A DNA stretch of 64,000 nt from JAOUEA01 sp963825685. GTDB taxonomy: Bacteria; Actinomycetota; UBA4738; HRBIN12. This document shows, piece by piece, positions 50,897 to 61,031 of the stretch. The notes under the pieces were generated by a model that was not told the DNA's origin, did no database searches, and saw only the letters and a list, made by a program, of their open reading frames with translations. The DNA is taken from positions 186,001 through 250,000 of the forward strand of contig CAWGUD010000016.1 of assembly GCA_963825685.1 (NCBI GenBank), written 5' to 3'. Numbering within the stretch: the stretch's first letter is position 1; every line of letters begins with the position of its first letter. The position numbers and the translations under genes were made by a program.

Positions 50897-51498
50897 GCGA
50901 GCGACCCCACGAAGCGCTCGTACACGTGCAGGCCGGCGTCGCCGGACTTCTCCGGGTGGAACTGGGTGGCGAAGACGTTGTCGCGAGCGACCGCAGCCGA
51001 GAAGTCGCCACCGTAGGTCGTGGTCGCCACGGTGTGGTCGGTGACCGGTGGCGCGTACGAGTGCACGAAGTAGAAGCGCGTGCCGTCGGGGAGGCCGTCG
51101 ACGAACGGGTGTGGCGACGTCCAGGTCGTCGTGTTCCAGCCCATGTGGGGCACCTTCACGTCGCCGTCGAGGCGTCCGACCAGCCCGGGCAGCACCCCGA
51201 GGCCGGGCTCCGGATCCTCGTCGCTCCCCTCGAAGAGCACCTGCATGCCGACGCAGACGCCGAAGACCGGCCGTCCGGTCGCGCGGAAGTCCGCGATCGC
51301 CCGATCCATGCCGTGGTGGCAGATCGCGCGCATGCACGCGCCGAAGTGACCGACGCCGGGGATCACGAGGGCGTCGGCCGCCGCGATGTCGCCGGCGTCG
51401 CGCGTCACGAGCGCGCTGCCGCCCACGCGCGCGATCGCGCGCGAGACGGAGTGCAGGTTGCCGGAGCCGTAGTCGACCACGGCGATCGTGTGGGTCAT
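50893..51498 (-). CDS. hisH: Imidazole glycerol phosphate synthase, glutaminase subunit
   Basis: Class I amidotransferase of 201 aa. Catalytic triad visible: Cys in GVCVGMQVLF, His and Glu in TQFHPEKSG. VVDYGSGNLHSV opens the domain. It feeds ammonia to HisF. ATG 51498 with GAGGACC upstream. Confidence 0.95.
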   Translation of the reverse strand: MTHTIAVVDYGSGNLHSVSRAIARVGGSALVTRDAGDIAAADALVIPGVGHFGACMRAICHHGMDRAIADFRATGRPVFGVCVGMQVLFEGSDEDPEPGLGVLPGLVGRLDGDVKVPHMGWNTTTWTSPHPFVDGLPDGTRFYFVHSYAPPVTDHTVATTTYGGDFSAAVARDNVFATQFHPEKSGDAGLHVYERFVGSLA

Positions 51499-51511
51499 CG
51501 AGGTCCTCTGA

Positions 51512-52097
51512 TCAGAGCGTTCCCTTGGTGGACGGCACGCCCCCGCGTCCCGTGAGGCTGCAGGCGTCGCCGAGCGCCTTGGCCATCGCCTTGAACTGCG
51601 CCTCACAGATGTGATGGGGCGACCTGCCGTACCGAAGGTGCACGTGGATCGTCATGTTCGAGGCCTGCGCGAACGCGCGCACGAAGTCCTCGAGCAGGCC
51701 GGTGTCGAAGCCGTCGATCGTCTCGTACGGCACCGGCACCTCGTGCACGACGAAGTTCCGCCCCGCGAGGTCGAGCACGACCTCGACCGCGGCCTCGTCG
51801 AGCGGCACGGTGATGCTCGCGAACCGGCGGATGCCCGCCTTGTCGCCGAGCGCCTCGGCGAGCGCGGTGCCGATCGCGATGCCGCAATCCTCGACGGTGT
51901 GGTGGCCGTCGACCTGCAGGTCGCCCGTGCACGTGACATCGAGGTCCCATCCGGCGTGCTTGCCCAGTTGCTGCAGCATGTGATCGAAGAACGGGATACC
52001 CGTGTCGGCCTTCGACGAACCCGACCCGTCGAGGTTCAGCTCGACCGCGATGTCGGTCTCCTTGGTCGTGCGGCTGCACGCTCGCGGTGCGGCTCAC
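51512..52097 (-). CDS. hisB: Imidazoleglycerol-phosphate dehydratase, frameshifted start
   Basis: About 195 aa. Metal-binding motifs DGHHTVEDCGIAIG and GRSPHHICEAQFKA are present, as is TGIPFFDHMLQQLG. The first eight codons (MSRTASV) are in another frame; one extra base near 52074-52080 must be removed to reach RTTKETDIAVELNLDG. GTG 52097 overlaps the hisC stop, confirming the start. Single-domain (no phosphatase) form. Confidence 0.93.
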
Positions 52098-53159
52098 GCC
52101 GACAGCACCTCCCGCAGGCTCGTCAGGAAGAGGTCGACCTCGTGCTCGGCGCCCGCGGTGACACGCAGCGCGTTCGGCACCACGGCCGTGAGGTCGCGCA
52201 CGAGCACCTCGCGGTCGAGCAGCGCCTGCCAGACCTGCTTCGCGTCATGGGGCTCGGGTGGTACGAAGAGCACGAAGTTCGCGTCGCTCGGGAACACCGT
52301 CATGCCCGGGATCGCACCGAGCTCCCGGACGATGCGGTCGCGCTGGGCACGGATCGAGTCCAGCAACGAGAGGGCCTCCACCGTGTGGTGCAGGGCCACG
52401 ATCCCGGCGGCCTGGGTGAGCGCCGACATGTGGTACGGGAGCCGTCACCCGCTGCAGGTCGCCGACGACCGCGGGGTTCGTCATCACGTACCCGATCCGC
52501 GCGCCGGCCATCGCGAACGCCTTCGAGAACGTGCGCACGACGGCGATGTTCGGGTGATCGGCGACGAGCTTCAACGCGCTCTCGCCGCCGAACTCGATGT
52601 AGGCCTCGTCGACGATCACGAGCGCGCTCGTGCGCTCGGCGAGCGAGGTCACCGCCTCGAGCGGCTGGGCGTTGCCGGTCGGGTTGTTGGGCGAGCAGAC
52701 GAAGACGACGTCGGGGTCGGCGGCTTCCGCAGCGGCGATCGCTCCGTCCTCGATCGTGAACGGTCGTTCGAGCTCGAGCCGGGTCACCTCGGTGTGGGTG
52801 AGCCACGAGAGCCTCGAGTGCAGCAGGTAGGTGGGCTCGAACACCACCGCGCTCCGGCCGGGGCCGCCGTACGCCAGCAGCAGCTCGGTCAGCACCTCGT
52901 TCGACCCGTTCGCGGTCCATGTGCCCTCGAGCGTGTGGCCGTGGTGGGCCGCCAGCTCCTCGCGCAGGCGGGTCATCTGCCCGTCGGGGTAGCGGTGCAG
53001 CGGCAGGTCGTGGACCGCCTCTGCGAGCTCGGTGAAGAACTTCTCCGGAAGCGGGTGCGGGCACTCGTTCGTGTTGAGCCGCGCGGCCACGTCGAACTGC
53101 GGCGAGACGTAGGGGTCGACATCGCGCACGCCGGCGCGGGGCTCGGCAACGGGACTCAC
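52094..53159 (-). CDS. hisC: Histidinol-phosphate aminotransferase, frameshifted
   Basis: PLP fold type I enzyme, about 355 aa. LNTNECPHPLP, SPNNPTGNAQPLE, DEAYIEFGGES and RTFSKAFAMAGARIGY (PLP Lys) are in the first frame. The frame breaks at 52438-52443; the continuation YHMSALTQAAGI to REVLSA completes the C-terminal domain. GTG 53159 overlaps the hisD stop. Confidence 0.94.
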
Positions 53160-54448
53160 GGCTCGACGACCTCGGCTCGGCTCGCACGAGCGTCCATGGC
53201 CTTCGCGTGACCGACGAGCCCCTCGGCGTTCGCGATCGCCGAGGTGCGCGGGGCGAACCCCGCCGCGCTCCGCTCGTCGAGCTCGACCACGGAGCTCACC
53301 GTCACGTAGTCGGATGCGCGCAGCCCGCTCGAGAACCTCGCGGTGCCGGCGGTGGGCAGCACGTGGTTCGACGCCACCCCGTAGTCACCGAACGGCACCG
53401 CGGTCCACCGGCCGAGGAAGATCGCGCCGGCGTTGCGCACCTTGGGGAGGAAGGCGTCGGGCTCGGGCAACAACAGCTGCACGTGCTCCGATGCGAGGTC
53501 GTTCACGACCTCGGCCGCCTGATCGAGATCGCGGACGATCACGGCCTTCGTGTAGTCGAGCGCGGCGTCGACGATCTCGCGACGCCCGGCGTCTTCGAGC
53601 GCCTCGTCGAGCGCCTTCGCGACGCGGTCCACGAGGTCGGGGTCGGGCGTGATGAAGAACGTGCGCGCCTCGGGGTCGTGTTCCGCCTGGGCGATCAGGT
53701 CGAGCGCCGCCATGTCGATGTCGACGTCGCCGTCGGCGACGATCGCGAGCTCCGACGGTCCGGCGAGGCCGTCGATGCCGACGGTCCCCGCGACCTGGCG
53801 CTTGGCCTCGGTGACGTAGGCGTTGCCGGGTCCGACGATGCGGTCGACCCTCGGGATGGTCTCGGTGCCGTAGGCCATCGCCGCGACCGCCTGTGCGCCG
53901 CCGGTCTTCGCCACGTAGTGAGCGCCGGCCTTCCTCGCCGCGTAGAGCACCGACGACGGGATCGAGCCGTCGGACTGCGGTGGCGTGCAGAGCACGATCT
54001 CGTCCACACCCGCGACGACGGCAGGCACCACCGTCATGCACACCGACGAGGGGTACACGGCCCGGCCTCCGGGCACGTAGCACCCGACCGACTGGAGCGG
54101 CCGGACGATCTCGCCGAACCGCACGCCGTCGCGCTCGTCCCACCACGGGCGGGGGAGCTGCCGGGTGGCCAGGTCCTTCAGCCGCTCGATCAGGTCGTCG
54201 AGCGCCGCCCTGAGCTGCGGGTCGATGTCCTCGGCCGCCGCGTCGAACTCCGCGTCGGTGACGAGCACACCCGAGCCGCTGAGGTCGGCGCCGTCGAACC
54301 GCTGCGCCAGCTCGATCAGGACGTCGTCGCCCTCCACGAAGACACGTTGGAGGATGCCGCTGACCGTGTCGGCCACGGTGGGGTCGGTCTCGAGCCGAGT
54401 GGCGTCGAGACGCTCGCCCCGCTCTCGCAGGTCGAGGAGCTCGAGCAT
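53156..54448 (-). CDS. hisD: Histidinol dehydrogenase
   Basis: Zinc enzyme oxidising histidinol to histidine with two NAD, 430 aa. RPLQSVGCYVPGGRAVYPSSV, KTGGAQAVAAMAYGTETIP, DRIVGPGNAYVTEAKRQV and GPSELAIVAD are diagnostic. ATG 54448. Follows a small membrane protein gene by one base. Confidence 0.96.
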   Translation of the reverse strand: MLELLDLRERGERLDATRLETDPTVADTVSGILQRVFVEGDDVLIELAQRFDGADLSGSGVLVTDAEFDAAAEDIDPQLRAALDDLIERLKDLATRQLPRPWWDERDGVRFGEIVRPLQSVGCYVPGGRAVYPSSVCMTVVPAVVAGVDEIVLCTPPQSDGSIPSSVLYAARKAGAHYVAKTGGAQAVAAMAYGTETIPRVDRIVGPGNAYVTEAKRQVAGTVGIDGLAGPSELAIVADGDVDIDMAALDLIAQAEHDPEARTFFITPDPDLVDRVAKALDEALEDAGRREIVDAALDYTKAVIVRDLDQAAEVVNDLASEHVQLLLPEPDAFLPKVRNAGAIFLGRWTAVPFGDYGVASNHVLPTAGTARFSSGLRASDYVTVSSVVELDERSAAGFAPRTSAIANAEGLVGHAKAMDARASRAEVVEP

Positions 54449-54449
54449 G

Positions 54450-54620
54450 TCAGCGCTCCTCGTGAACCTCGTGATGGCCCGCGGCGCCGGTCGCGACGGG
54501 GGAGAGCGAGTGGCGCAGCCGCCGGTCGCGCGCGAGCAGGATCCAGCCGCTCACCCCGACCGCGAACGCGGCGACGGCGAGCATGACGATGGCGACGAGG
54601 AGCAGGGTCTCGCGATCCAT
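54450..54620 (-). CDS. Small membrane protein ahead of hisD (56 aa)
   Basis: MDRETLLLVAIVMLAVAAF begins a single membrane helix reaching about residue 30, followed by a basic and His-rich tail (RHSLSP..., AGHHEVHEER). TGA ends one base before the hisD ATG. ATG 54620 has no ribosome site, but a TACCCT -10-like hexamer lies 12 bases upstream, consistent with a very short or absent 5' leader. It would be the first gene of the his transcript. Function unknown. Confidence 0.6.
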   Translation of the reverse strand: MDRETLLLVAIVMLAVAAFAVGVSGWILLARDRRLRHSLSPVATGAAGHHEVHEER

Positions 54621-54677
54621 TGGAAGGGTTCCAGGGTACCGAAACGCGCCCGGCCTCAGCCGGGCCCGAGCATGGGA

Positions 54678-54706
54678 GCGGGCCGGCGCCTTCGGCGCCG
54701 GCCCGC
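54678..54706 (-). terminator. Terminator after HU gene
   Basis: GCGGGCCGGCGCC (54678-54690), loop TTC, GGCGCCGGCCCGC (54694-54706): a 13-bp perfect stem directly downstream of the HU stop. A second smaller hairpin (GCCCGGC/GCCGGGC, 54648-54665) follows. No long T-run. Confidence 0.75.
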
Positions 54707-54731
54707 GGTGGTGCGGAGAAGTGTGTGGTGC

Positions 54732-55004
54732 CTACTTCACGCTGCTCTTCAGGCGCGCGCCCGCGGTCACCTTGACCGTCGCGCTCGCCGGGATGTTGAT
54801 CGTCTCGCCCGTGCGCGGGTTGCGGCCCGTGCGCGCGGCGCGCTTCACCTTCTGGAACGAGATGAAGCCGGGGATCGAGATCTTGTCGCCCTTGGCGACC
54901 TCGGACTCGATCGTCTCGGTCATCGCCTTGATGACCTCGTCGACCGTGGACTTCGCGATGCCGGACTTGTCCGCGATCGCGTCGACCAGCTCTGCCTTGT
55001 TCAT
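54732..55004 (-). CDS. hup: DNA-binding protein HU
   Basis: 90-aa nucleoid protein. MNKAELVDAIADKSGI, GDKISIPGFISFQKVKRAARTG and RNPRTGETINIPAS (DNA-grasping arm) are typical. No long Lys/Ala tail as in mycobacterial HupB. ATG 55004 has GGGGAGGTG upstream. Monocistronic, with terminator after and a phased TTCCG array in its promoter region. Confidence 0.96.
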   Translation of the reverse strand: MNKAELVDAIADKSGIAKSTVDEVIKAMTETIESEVAKGDKISIPGFISFQKVKRAARTGRNPRTGETINIPASATVKVTAGARLKSSVK

Positions 55005-55051
55005 GCGAACACCTCCCCAGGTGTAGTCGGAACCCGGGCAGACTACCCGGA

Positions 55052-55096
55052 TTCCGCATGTTTCCGCGGATTTCCGGGGGCTTTCCGGTATCTCCG
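55052..55096. repeat. Helically phased TTCCG array upstream of hup
   Basis: TTCCG begins at 55052, 55062, 55072 and 55083, with a CTCCG at about 55092: spacings 10, 10, 11 and 9 bp, one DNA turn each. The array lies 50-90 bases upstream of the HU start. Could be a multi-dimer regulator site. Confidence 0.5.
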
Positions 55097-55120
55097 CAGG
55101 TCAGACGCTCGCGGATCCGG

Positions 55121-56140
55121 CTATCGGCCTGCGCCTCGAGTGCCGTCGAACGTGTCGTCGGCGTGAGGAGCGCCGTGGTCGAGACGGTCCGCGAGCGTCT
55201 CGTCGGCCAGCCGGAACGCCATCGCGCTGACGTCGAGATCCTCGCGGTTGGCGAGCACGATCACGGTCGTGCGCTCGGTCGGGAAGCGCACCATCTTCGA
55301 CTCCCACCCCGGGAAGTTGCCGCCGTGACTGACGATCGGCAGCCCCCGGTGGGTGCGCACCGACAGCCCCCACGCGTAGTGGATCGGCGTGCCGTCGTCG
55401 AGCGTGCCGCGGGTCGTAAGGCGCTCGGGGAGCCAGCCGCCGGTGAGCCGGTCGTCGTCGAAGTTCGCGCTCCAGGTCGCGAGGTCGGCGACCGTCGTCC
55501 AGAGCCCGCCCGCGCCGACCGCGTGGAACCGCGCCGGTTCCTCGTAGACGCCACCGTCCTCGGCCTCGAAGTGTCCGCGGACGGCTCGTTCCGGAAGCGG
55601 GCTCTCGTCCTCCCTGAAGAAGGTGTCGGTCATGCCGAGCGGCTCGAAGATGCGCTCACGCGCGAGGCCGGTGAGGGTCTCGCCACTCGCCGCGGCGACG
55701 ACCTCCGCGAGGAGCAGGTAGCCGCGGTTCGAGTAGCCGTAGCGACTGCCCGGCTCGAAGTCGAGCTCGGCCACCCGGCGGAGCTCGTCGAGCAGATCGG
55801 CGTTCCCCCAGGCCGGCACGCCGTCGACCGGCACGCCCGGGCCGGTGCGCTGCCGCTCCCTCACGCCGCCGGTGTGATGGATCAGGTGACGGATCGTGAC
55901 CCTGTCACCCCACGCAGGGAGCCCGGGGACGTACCGAGAGATCGGATCCTCGAGGTCGATCGCTCCGTCGCGTTCGAGCAACGCGACGCACGCGGCCACG
56001 AACTGCTTCGCGATCGACCCGACGTAGAAGATGGAATCCGTGCCGAGCGAACCGTCCCCGCCGGCGTTCGTGGCCCCTTCGATCCCGGCCTCGATCGTGT
56101 CGCCGCGTGCGACCGCGGTGACCGACCCCGACGGCGTCAC
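55121..56140 (-). CDS. Beta-lactamase-family serine hydrolase (class C-like)
   Basis: 339 aa with the SxxK motif GSIAKQF, YSN (GYSNRGYLLL), and HGG (VSHGGNFPGW) as the third motif. This is the esterase/D-aminopeptidase branch (PF00144), often acting on esters or peptides rather than beta-lactams. No signal peptide, so cytoplasmic. GTG 56140 overlaps the ThyX-like stop (GTGA). Confidence 0.88.
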   Translation of the reverse strand: MTPSGSVTAVARGDTIEAGIEGATNAGGDGSLGTDSIFYVGSIAKQFVAACVALLERDGAIDLEDPISRYVPGLPAWGDRVTIRHLIHHTGGVRERQRTGPGVPVDGVPAWGNADLLDELRRVAELDFEPGSRYGYSNRGYLLLAEVVAAASGETLTGLARERIFEPLGMTDTFFREDESPLPERAVRGHFEAEDGGVYEEPARFHAVGAGGLWTTVADLATWSANFDDDRLTGGWLPERLTTRGTLDDGTPIHYAWGLSVRTHRGLPIVSHGGNFPGWESKMVRFPTERTTVIVLANREDLDVSAMAFRLADETLADRLDHGAPHADDTFDGTRGAGR

Positions 56141-57772
56141 GCCTCGCCGGTTCCTTCCCGGATCGCCTTGCGCTTCTCCTCCGTGCGGCGCTCGGCCTCG
56201 AGGCGCTCGAGGTCGACCTCGTCGTAGCTCACGTAGCTGAACGTCTCGCCGATCGCGGGATGCACGTCGGCGATCAGGCGATGCATCGACTGCGCCACCC
56301 GCCGGTACACGGGGTGGCCCGCCGGCTGCGACCGGAGCTCCGTCAGGTGCATCGCCTCGCGCGCCGTCATCTGCATCACGAACCGGATGCGATAGGCCAT
56401 CGACACCGCGTACTGCGCCTGCTCGACGAACCCGGCGTCGAGGAGCGCGCGCTCGGTCTCGGCGCTCGCCTGCATCACGCGCTCCCAGTCGGCGCGCAGC
56501 CCGGCGTCGTCGATCTGCGACGGCGTCTCGTAGCCGTGCTCGGTGGTCAGGCGCTGCCACTCGATCGTGAGCGGGCGGTGGCGCTGCAGGTCGCGGAACG
56601 CCCCGTAGTCGCACAGCACGTCGAATCGGTAGCTGGTGCGTTCCCACGAACGGCCGGGCTTGTGGCGACGGTTCGACCGGTCGCCGACGCTCGCCCGCAG
56701 GATCTCGGCCACCTGTTCACGCGGCATCGATCGTGCGAGCGCGAGCAGCTGGTCGTCGGGCATCGCCGACGACGCGTACAGCACCGCCGCCGCGATCTTC
56801 GTCTCGCCCTCGGGGTCGAAGTCGACGAGCGTGACCTCGTCGCGGTGCTCGGGCTTCGCGCCGGCGTCGGTGAGCACGCGCGCGGTCAGCTCCTCGACGC
56901 GCGCACGGTTCGAGTCCCAGTAGCGTCGACCACGCGACGCCGCGTTCCTCGACGTCGACCCGCTTCAGGAACTCGGGGATCACCTTGCGCAGCTCGGTCT
57001 TCATCAGCTCGCCGTACTCGCGCATCTCCGCGAGCGGATGCACCGCCAGTCGCATCAGCAGCTGCTCGTAGGACTGGCCGGTCGCGTAGATGCCCAGGTT
57101 CGACCGGGTGCCGGCGGGCAGCAGCACCCGCAGGGTGTCGCACGTCTTCGCCATGATCGTCTGGCGGTAGACGAAGTCGCTGTCGCCTTCCTGCTTGGGG
57201 AAGCGTTCCTTGAACCACGCTTCCATCGGCTCGTACATGCGCCCGTACGTCGTGAACGCCTCGTCGAGGAACGCCGCGTACCGCTCGCCCGCCGGGGTGC
57301 CGTCGAGCTCCGGCGGAAGCGTCGCGCGCCACGCGCCGCCGGGCTTGTCGTCGTAGCGCATGTACCGCGTCGACTGCTCGAGGTAGGCGGCGAGGCGCCC
57401 CCACTCGAGCGCCTTCGCGAGCAGTTGCGACGACTGCTCGCACGCGAGGTGCACGCCGCCGAGCTGGGCGACCGAGTCGTCGCCGTACTCGACGAAGACC
57501 GAGTCGTAGAGGCGGGCCGCGCGTTCGCTGCCGGCGGTCGACGAGGCGCCTGCGTGTGCGCCGGCGATCTCGTCGATGTCGCCTGCGAACTCGTCGAGGA
57601 ACAGCCGACGGAGTGACTTCGTGGTGCGCGAGTAGCGCGCGAACATCGCGCCCTTGACCGCCTCGGGCAGGTCGACGAGGGCGAAGACCGGGCCCTCGAG
57701 GTTCGTGAAGTGGCGGGCGAGCACCGCTCGCTCGTCGGGCGTGAAGTCCTCGGTCACGTAGGCGAGCGTCAT
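56137..57772 (-). CDS. Long ThyX-like protein (duplicated FAD-dependent thymidylate synthase fold), frameshifted
   Basis: About 545 aa. The first half shows KGAMFARYSRTTKSLRRLFLDEF and the second LQRHRPLTIEWQRLT, which resembles the ThyX motif RHRxxSxNExSxR but lacks its Ser and Asn. MTAREAMHLTELRSQPAGHP resembles the ThyX end. The frame breaks at about 56922-56931; joined sequence RYWDSNRARVEELTARV. Length is about twice a normal ThyX subunit, suggesting an internal duplication. Whether it makes dTMP is unclear. ATG 57772, 21 bases after the repaired pknB stop. Confidence 0.75.
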
Positions 57773-57793
57773 CGCCTCACGGTACCCCGAGGC

Positions 57794-59474
57794 TCAGACG
57801 TCGCCACCACCGCCCTGGAACACCGTGACGGTCGATCCGGCCTCGACGATGCGTGCCGGCGACCGGTTCCTGCCCGAGGATCCGGCTCGGGTTCGGGCAG
57901 TCGGGCACCGTCGGCACCGGTTCCCCGATCGCCATCTCGAGACCCACCGCCCGCAGGGCCTGACGAGCGGCGCCGACCGACAGACACCCGGTCGACACGT
58001 CGGGCACCTCGACCATCTCCGGCCCCGTCGAGACGTAGATGTCGACTGCGGAGCCGGGCTCGACCTCCGCGTCGGTCGCCGGTTCCGACCGGATCACGAG
58101 CCCCTCGGCGATGTCCGCGCTCGCTTCCTGCAGGGTGGAGCCGAGGGTGAGATCGGCTGCGCGCAACTCCGACTGGGCCTGCGACACGGTGAGGCCTTCG
58201 AGGGACGGCACCACCACGGTGTCGGGTTCCACGGCCACCGTGATCGTGACGGTGGATCCGCGCGCGACCTCCTCGTCGCGCTTCGGGATCCTGGGCCACG
58301 ACCGTGCCGGGCTCGGTCTCGTCGGGGTCGACCTCACGACGGCGGACGTCGACCTCGAGACCGAGCTCCTCGAGCTCGGCCTCGGCCGCGGCCTGCGTCT
58401 CGCCCACGACGTTCGGCACGATCACGGTCACGGTGCCGCCGCTGTCGTCGCCGGTGAGGCTGTCGACGAGCAGGTAGCCGCCACCGGCGAGCAGCGCGAA
58501 CAGCAACAGGCCGATCAGGATGCCGAGCCAGACCTTCCTGCCCGAGCCCTTCGGCTCCTCGGGCGGCGGCAGCACGGCGGTCTGCGACGACGGCCGCGAG
58601 ATCACCTGGGTGGCGTCGCCGCCCCCGGCGGGCATCAACGGGCGTCGCCTCGACCTCCTGCCCCGCGATCACACGTGCGAGGTCGGCGGAGAACTCGTCG
58701 GCCGTCTGGTATCGGTTCGAGGGGTTCTTCGAGAGCGCCTTCATCACGACGGCGTCGAGACGTGCCGGCACGTCGGGGTTCAGCGACGACGGCACCGCGG
58801 GGGTCTCGTTCACCTGCTTGTACGCGACGGCGACCGGCGAGTCGCCCGTGAACGGCGGCCGGCCCGTGAGCAACTCGTACAGCACCGCGCCGAGGGAGTA
58901 GATGTCGGTGCGGGCGTCGACCGGACCACCCTGCGCCTGCTCGGGGGAGAGGTAGGACGCGGTGCCGAGCACCGCGCTCGTCTGGGGCGCCGTCTCGGGT
59001 CCGAGCACGCGGGCGATGCCGAAGTCCATCACCTTGATCACGCCCTCGCGCGTGATCATCACGTTGCCGGGCTTGATGTCGCGGTGGATCACGCCCTGCG
59101 CGTGCGCGGCCGCGATCGCGGCGCAGATCTTCTGGGCGATCTCGGCGGACTGCACCGGGGTGGGGCGACGGCCCGTGGCCATGAACTCGGCCAGGGTCCT
59201 GCCCTCGATGAACTCCATCACGATGTACTGCGTGCCGTCGTCGGCACCGGTGTCGTAGACGCCCGACGATGTTCGGCTGGTTCAGGCGAGCGGCCGCCTG
59301 CGCCTCGCGGCGGAACCGCTCGACGAAGCTCGTGTCGCGCGCCATCTGCGGCAGCAGCACCTTGATCGCGACCGTGCGGTTCAGCACCGGGTCGAAGCCG
59401 CGGTACACCTCGGCCATGCCTCCGGCGCCGATGCGCGCCTCGACCTGGTAGCGGTCGCTCAGCACCGACTTCAT
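57794..59474 (-). CDS. pknB: Ser/Thr protein kinase PknB with PASTA repeats, four frame breaks
   Basis: Membrane kinase controlling peptidoglycan growth. Kinase domain: GAGGMAEVY, VAIKVLL, VIHRDIKPGN, MDFGIAR, GTASYLSPEQ. Then one membrane helix (WLGILIGLLLFALLAGGGYLLV) and three PASTA repeats beginning VTVIVPNVVGET, VVVPSLEGLTVS and VEVPDVSTGCLSV. Frames must be joined at about 59265 (one extra G), 58640, 58287 and 57855; the end is then VTVFQGGGGDV with TGA 57794. About 560 aa. ATG 59474, 33 bases after pbpA. Extracellular PASTA domains sense muropeptides. Confidence 0.94.
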
Positions 59475-59507
59475 CGCGTCACGCCCTTCGCCGTCTCGAT
59501 CTCATGC

Positions 59508-61031
59508 CTACAGATACGCATCGATCACCTGTCTCGCGATCGGCGCCGACACCTGTCCGCCGGTGGCCTCGTTCCCGAGGTTGCCGCCGTCGAGAACGAT
59601 AACCGCCACGGCGATGCGAGCCTCGTCACCGGGCTCGGCCGGTGCGAACGCCGTGAACCACGCGTTCGGCGGCCGGTTCTCCCCGTTCGTGGCGGTGCCG
59701 GTCTTGCCGGCGACCGCGATCGGGAATCCGGAGAACGCGCTCGAGGCCGTCCCGCCCTGCGTCACCGAGAGCATCATCGCCCGCATCTCCCTCGCGCTCG
59801 CGTCGCTGATCGGCTGTCCGTACTGCTCGGGCTCGAACTCGCGCACGATCTTGCCGGTCGGGTCGCGCACCTCGGTGATCAGGCGCGGCTGCATCATCAC
59901 GCCGTCGTTCGCGATCGCGGCGGCGATCAGCGCCATGTGCAGCGGGTTCGTGAGCACGTTGTCGAGCCCGATCGCCGAGAACGCGAGCTGCGGCTGGCGG
60001 TCGGCGAAGTACGACGGCACCGGGAAGCGCCCGTTCGCCCACGGCAGCACGAACGGGATCGTCGGCTCCTCGCACTCGACCTGTTCCGGCGGGTCGGTCG
60101 CGCAGAACCCGTAGGCACGCGCCTGCTCGCTCATCTCCTTGGCGCCGAGGTCGAGCCCGATCTCGGCGAACGTCACGTTGCAGGACTCCTGGAACGCCTC
60201 GGCCATCGAGACGGTCTGCGAGCCGCCGTTGCAGAGGGATCCCCCGAAGTTCTCGAGCGTGTTCGTCGTCTGCGGCAGGTCGAGCACGCGCGGGTTCGGC
60301 CACTGGTCGGTCACGGGGTCGACCCCGTTCTCGAGCGCGGCCGACGCGGTGATCAGCTTGCCCGTCGAGCCCGGCAGGTACAGCTCGTCCTTCGCGCGCG
60401 AGATCAGCGGCTGGCTCGGGTCGGTCGAGATCGACTCCCAGGCCGCGTTGATGTCCTCGTCGGTGCCCGACGAGATCGAGTTCGGGTCGTAGGACGGGTT
60501 CGCCACGAGCGCGAGCACGTCACCGGTCTCGGGCTCGATCGCGACGACCGCGCCCGGAAGGTCGCCGAGCGCGAGGGCGGCGGCCTCCTGCAGGTCGCTG
60601 CGGATCGTCGTGAACACCGCGCCGCCCTTGCGCTGCCTCCCGAGGATCAGGTCGGTGAACGTCGACACCGCGAGCTCGGGTGCGTCGCCGGACAGGAAGG
60701 GGTTCGCCGCCTGCTCGAGCTCGGCGCGCCCGTAGATGCGCGAGTAGTACCCGGTGAGGCCGGCGTAGAGCGGTCCGTCGGGGTAGACCCGGCGGAACAG
60801 CAGCTCGGAGCGGCGCTCCTGGTTGCGCAGGCTCTGCGCCAAGACCACCCCGTCGGCCGAGAGGATCGGACCGCGCTCGACCCGGTACTCCGCGATGATC
60901 TGGCGCCGGGCGTTCGCGGGCTGTGCCTTGATGTCGTCGGCCGCGATCACCTGCACGTAGGAGAGCTGGGCGAACAGCAGCGCGAACAGCGCGACGAGCC
61001 CGATGCCGAGCCGGCGGATCCGCCTATCCAC
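59508..61031 (-). CDS. pbpA: Penicillin-binding protein A (class B transpeptidase)
   Basis: 507 aa with N-terminal membrane anchor (LGIGLVALFALLFAQLSYVQV), dimerisation region and transpeptidase domain. SxxK is STGK in YLPGSTGK (usually STFK), SxN is SCN in QESCNVTF, KTG in AGKTGTA. It cross-links peptidoglycan with the FtsW/RodA-type glycosyltransferase upstream. GTG 61031; overlaps the FtsW stop by eight bases. Confidence 0.95.
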   Translation of the reverse strand: MDRRIRRLGIGLVALFALLFAQLSYVQVIAADDIKAQPANARRQIIAEYRVERGPILSADGVVLAQSLRNQERRSELLFRRVYPDGPLYAGLTGYYSRIYGRAELEQAANPFLSGDAPELAVSTFTDLILGRQRKGGAVFTTIRSDLQEAAALALGDLPGAVVAIEPETGDVLALVANPSYDPNSISSGTDEDINAAWESISTDPSQPLISRAKDELYLPGSTGKLITASAALENGVDPVTDQWPNPRVLDLPQTTNTLENFGGSLCNGGSQTVSMAEAFQESCNVTFAEIGLDLGAKEMSEQARAYGFCATDPPEQVECEEPTIPFVLPWANGRFPVPSYFADRQPQLAFSAIGLDNVLTNPLHMALIAAAIANDGVMMQPRLITEVRDPTGKIVREFEPEQYGQPISDASAREMRAMMLSVTQGGTASSAFSGFPIAVAGKTGTATNGENRPPNAWFTAFAPAEPGDEARIAVAVIVLDGGNLGNEATGGQVSAPIARQVIDAYL

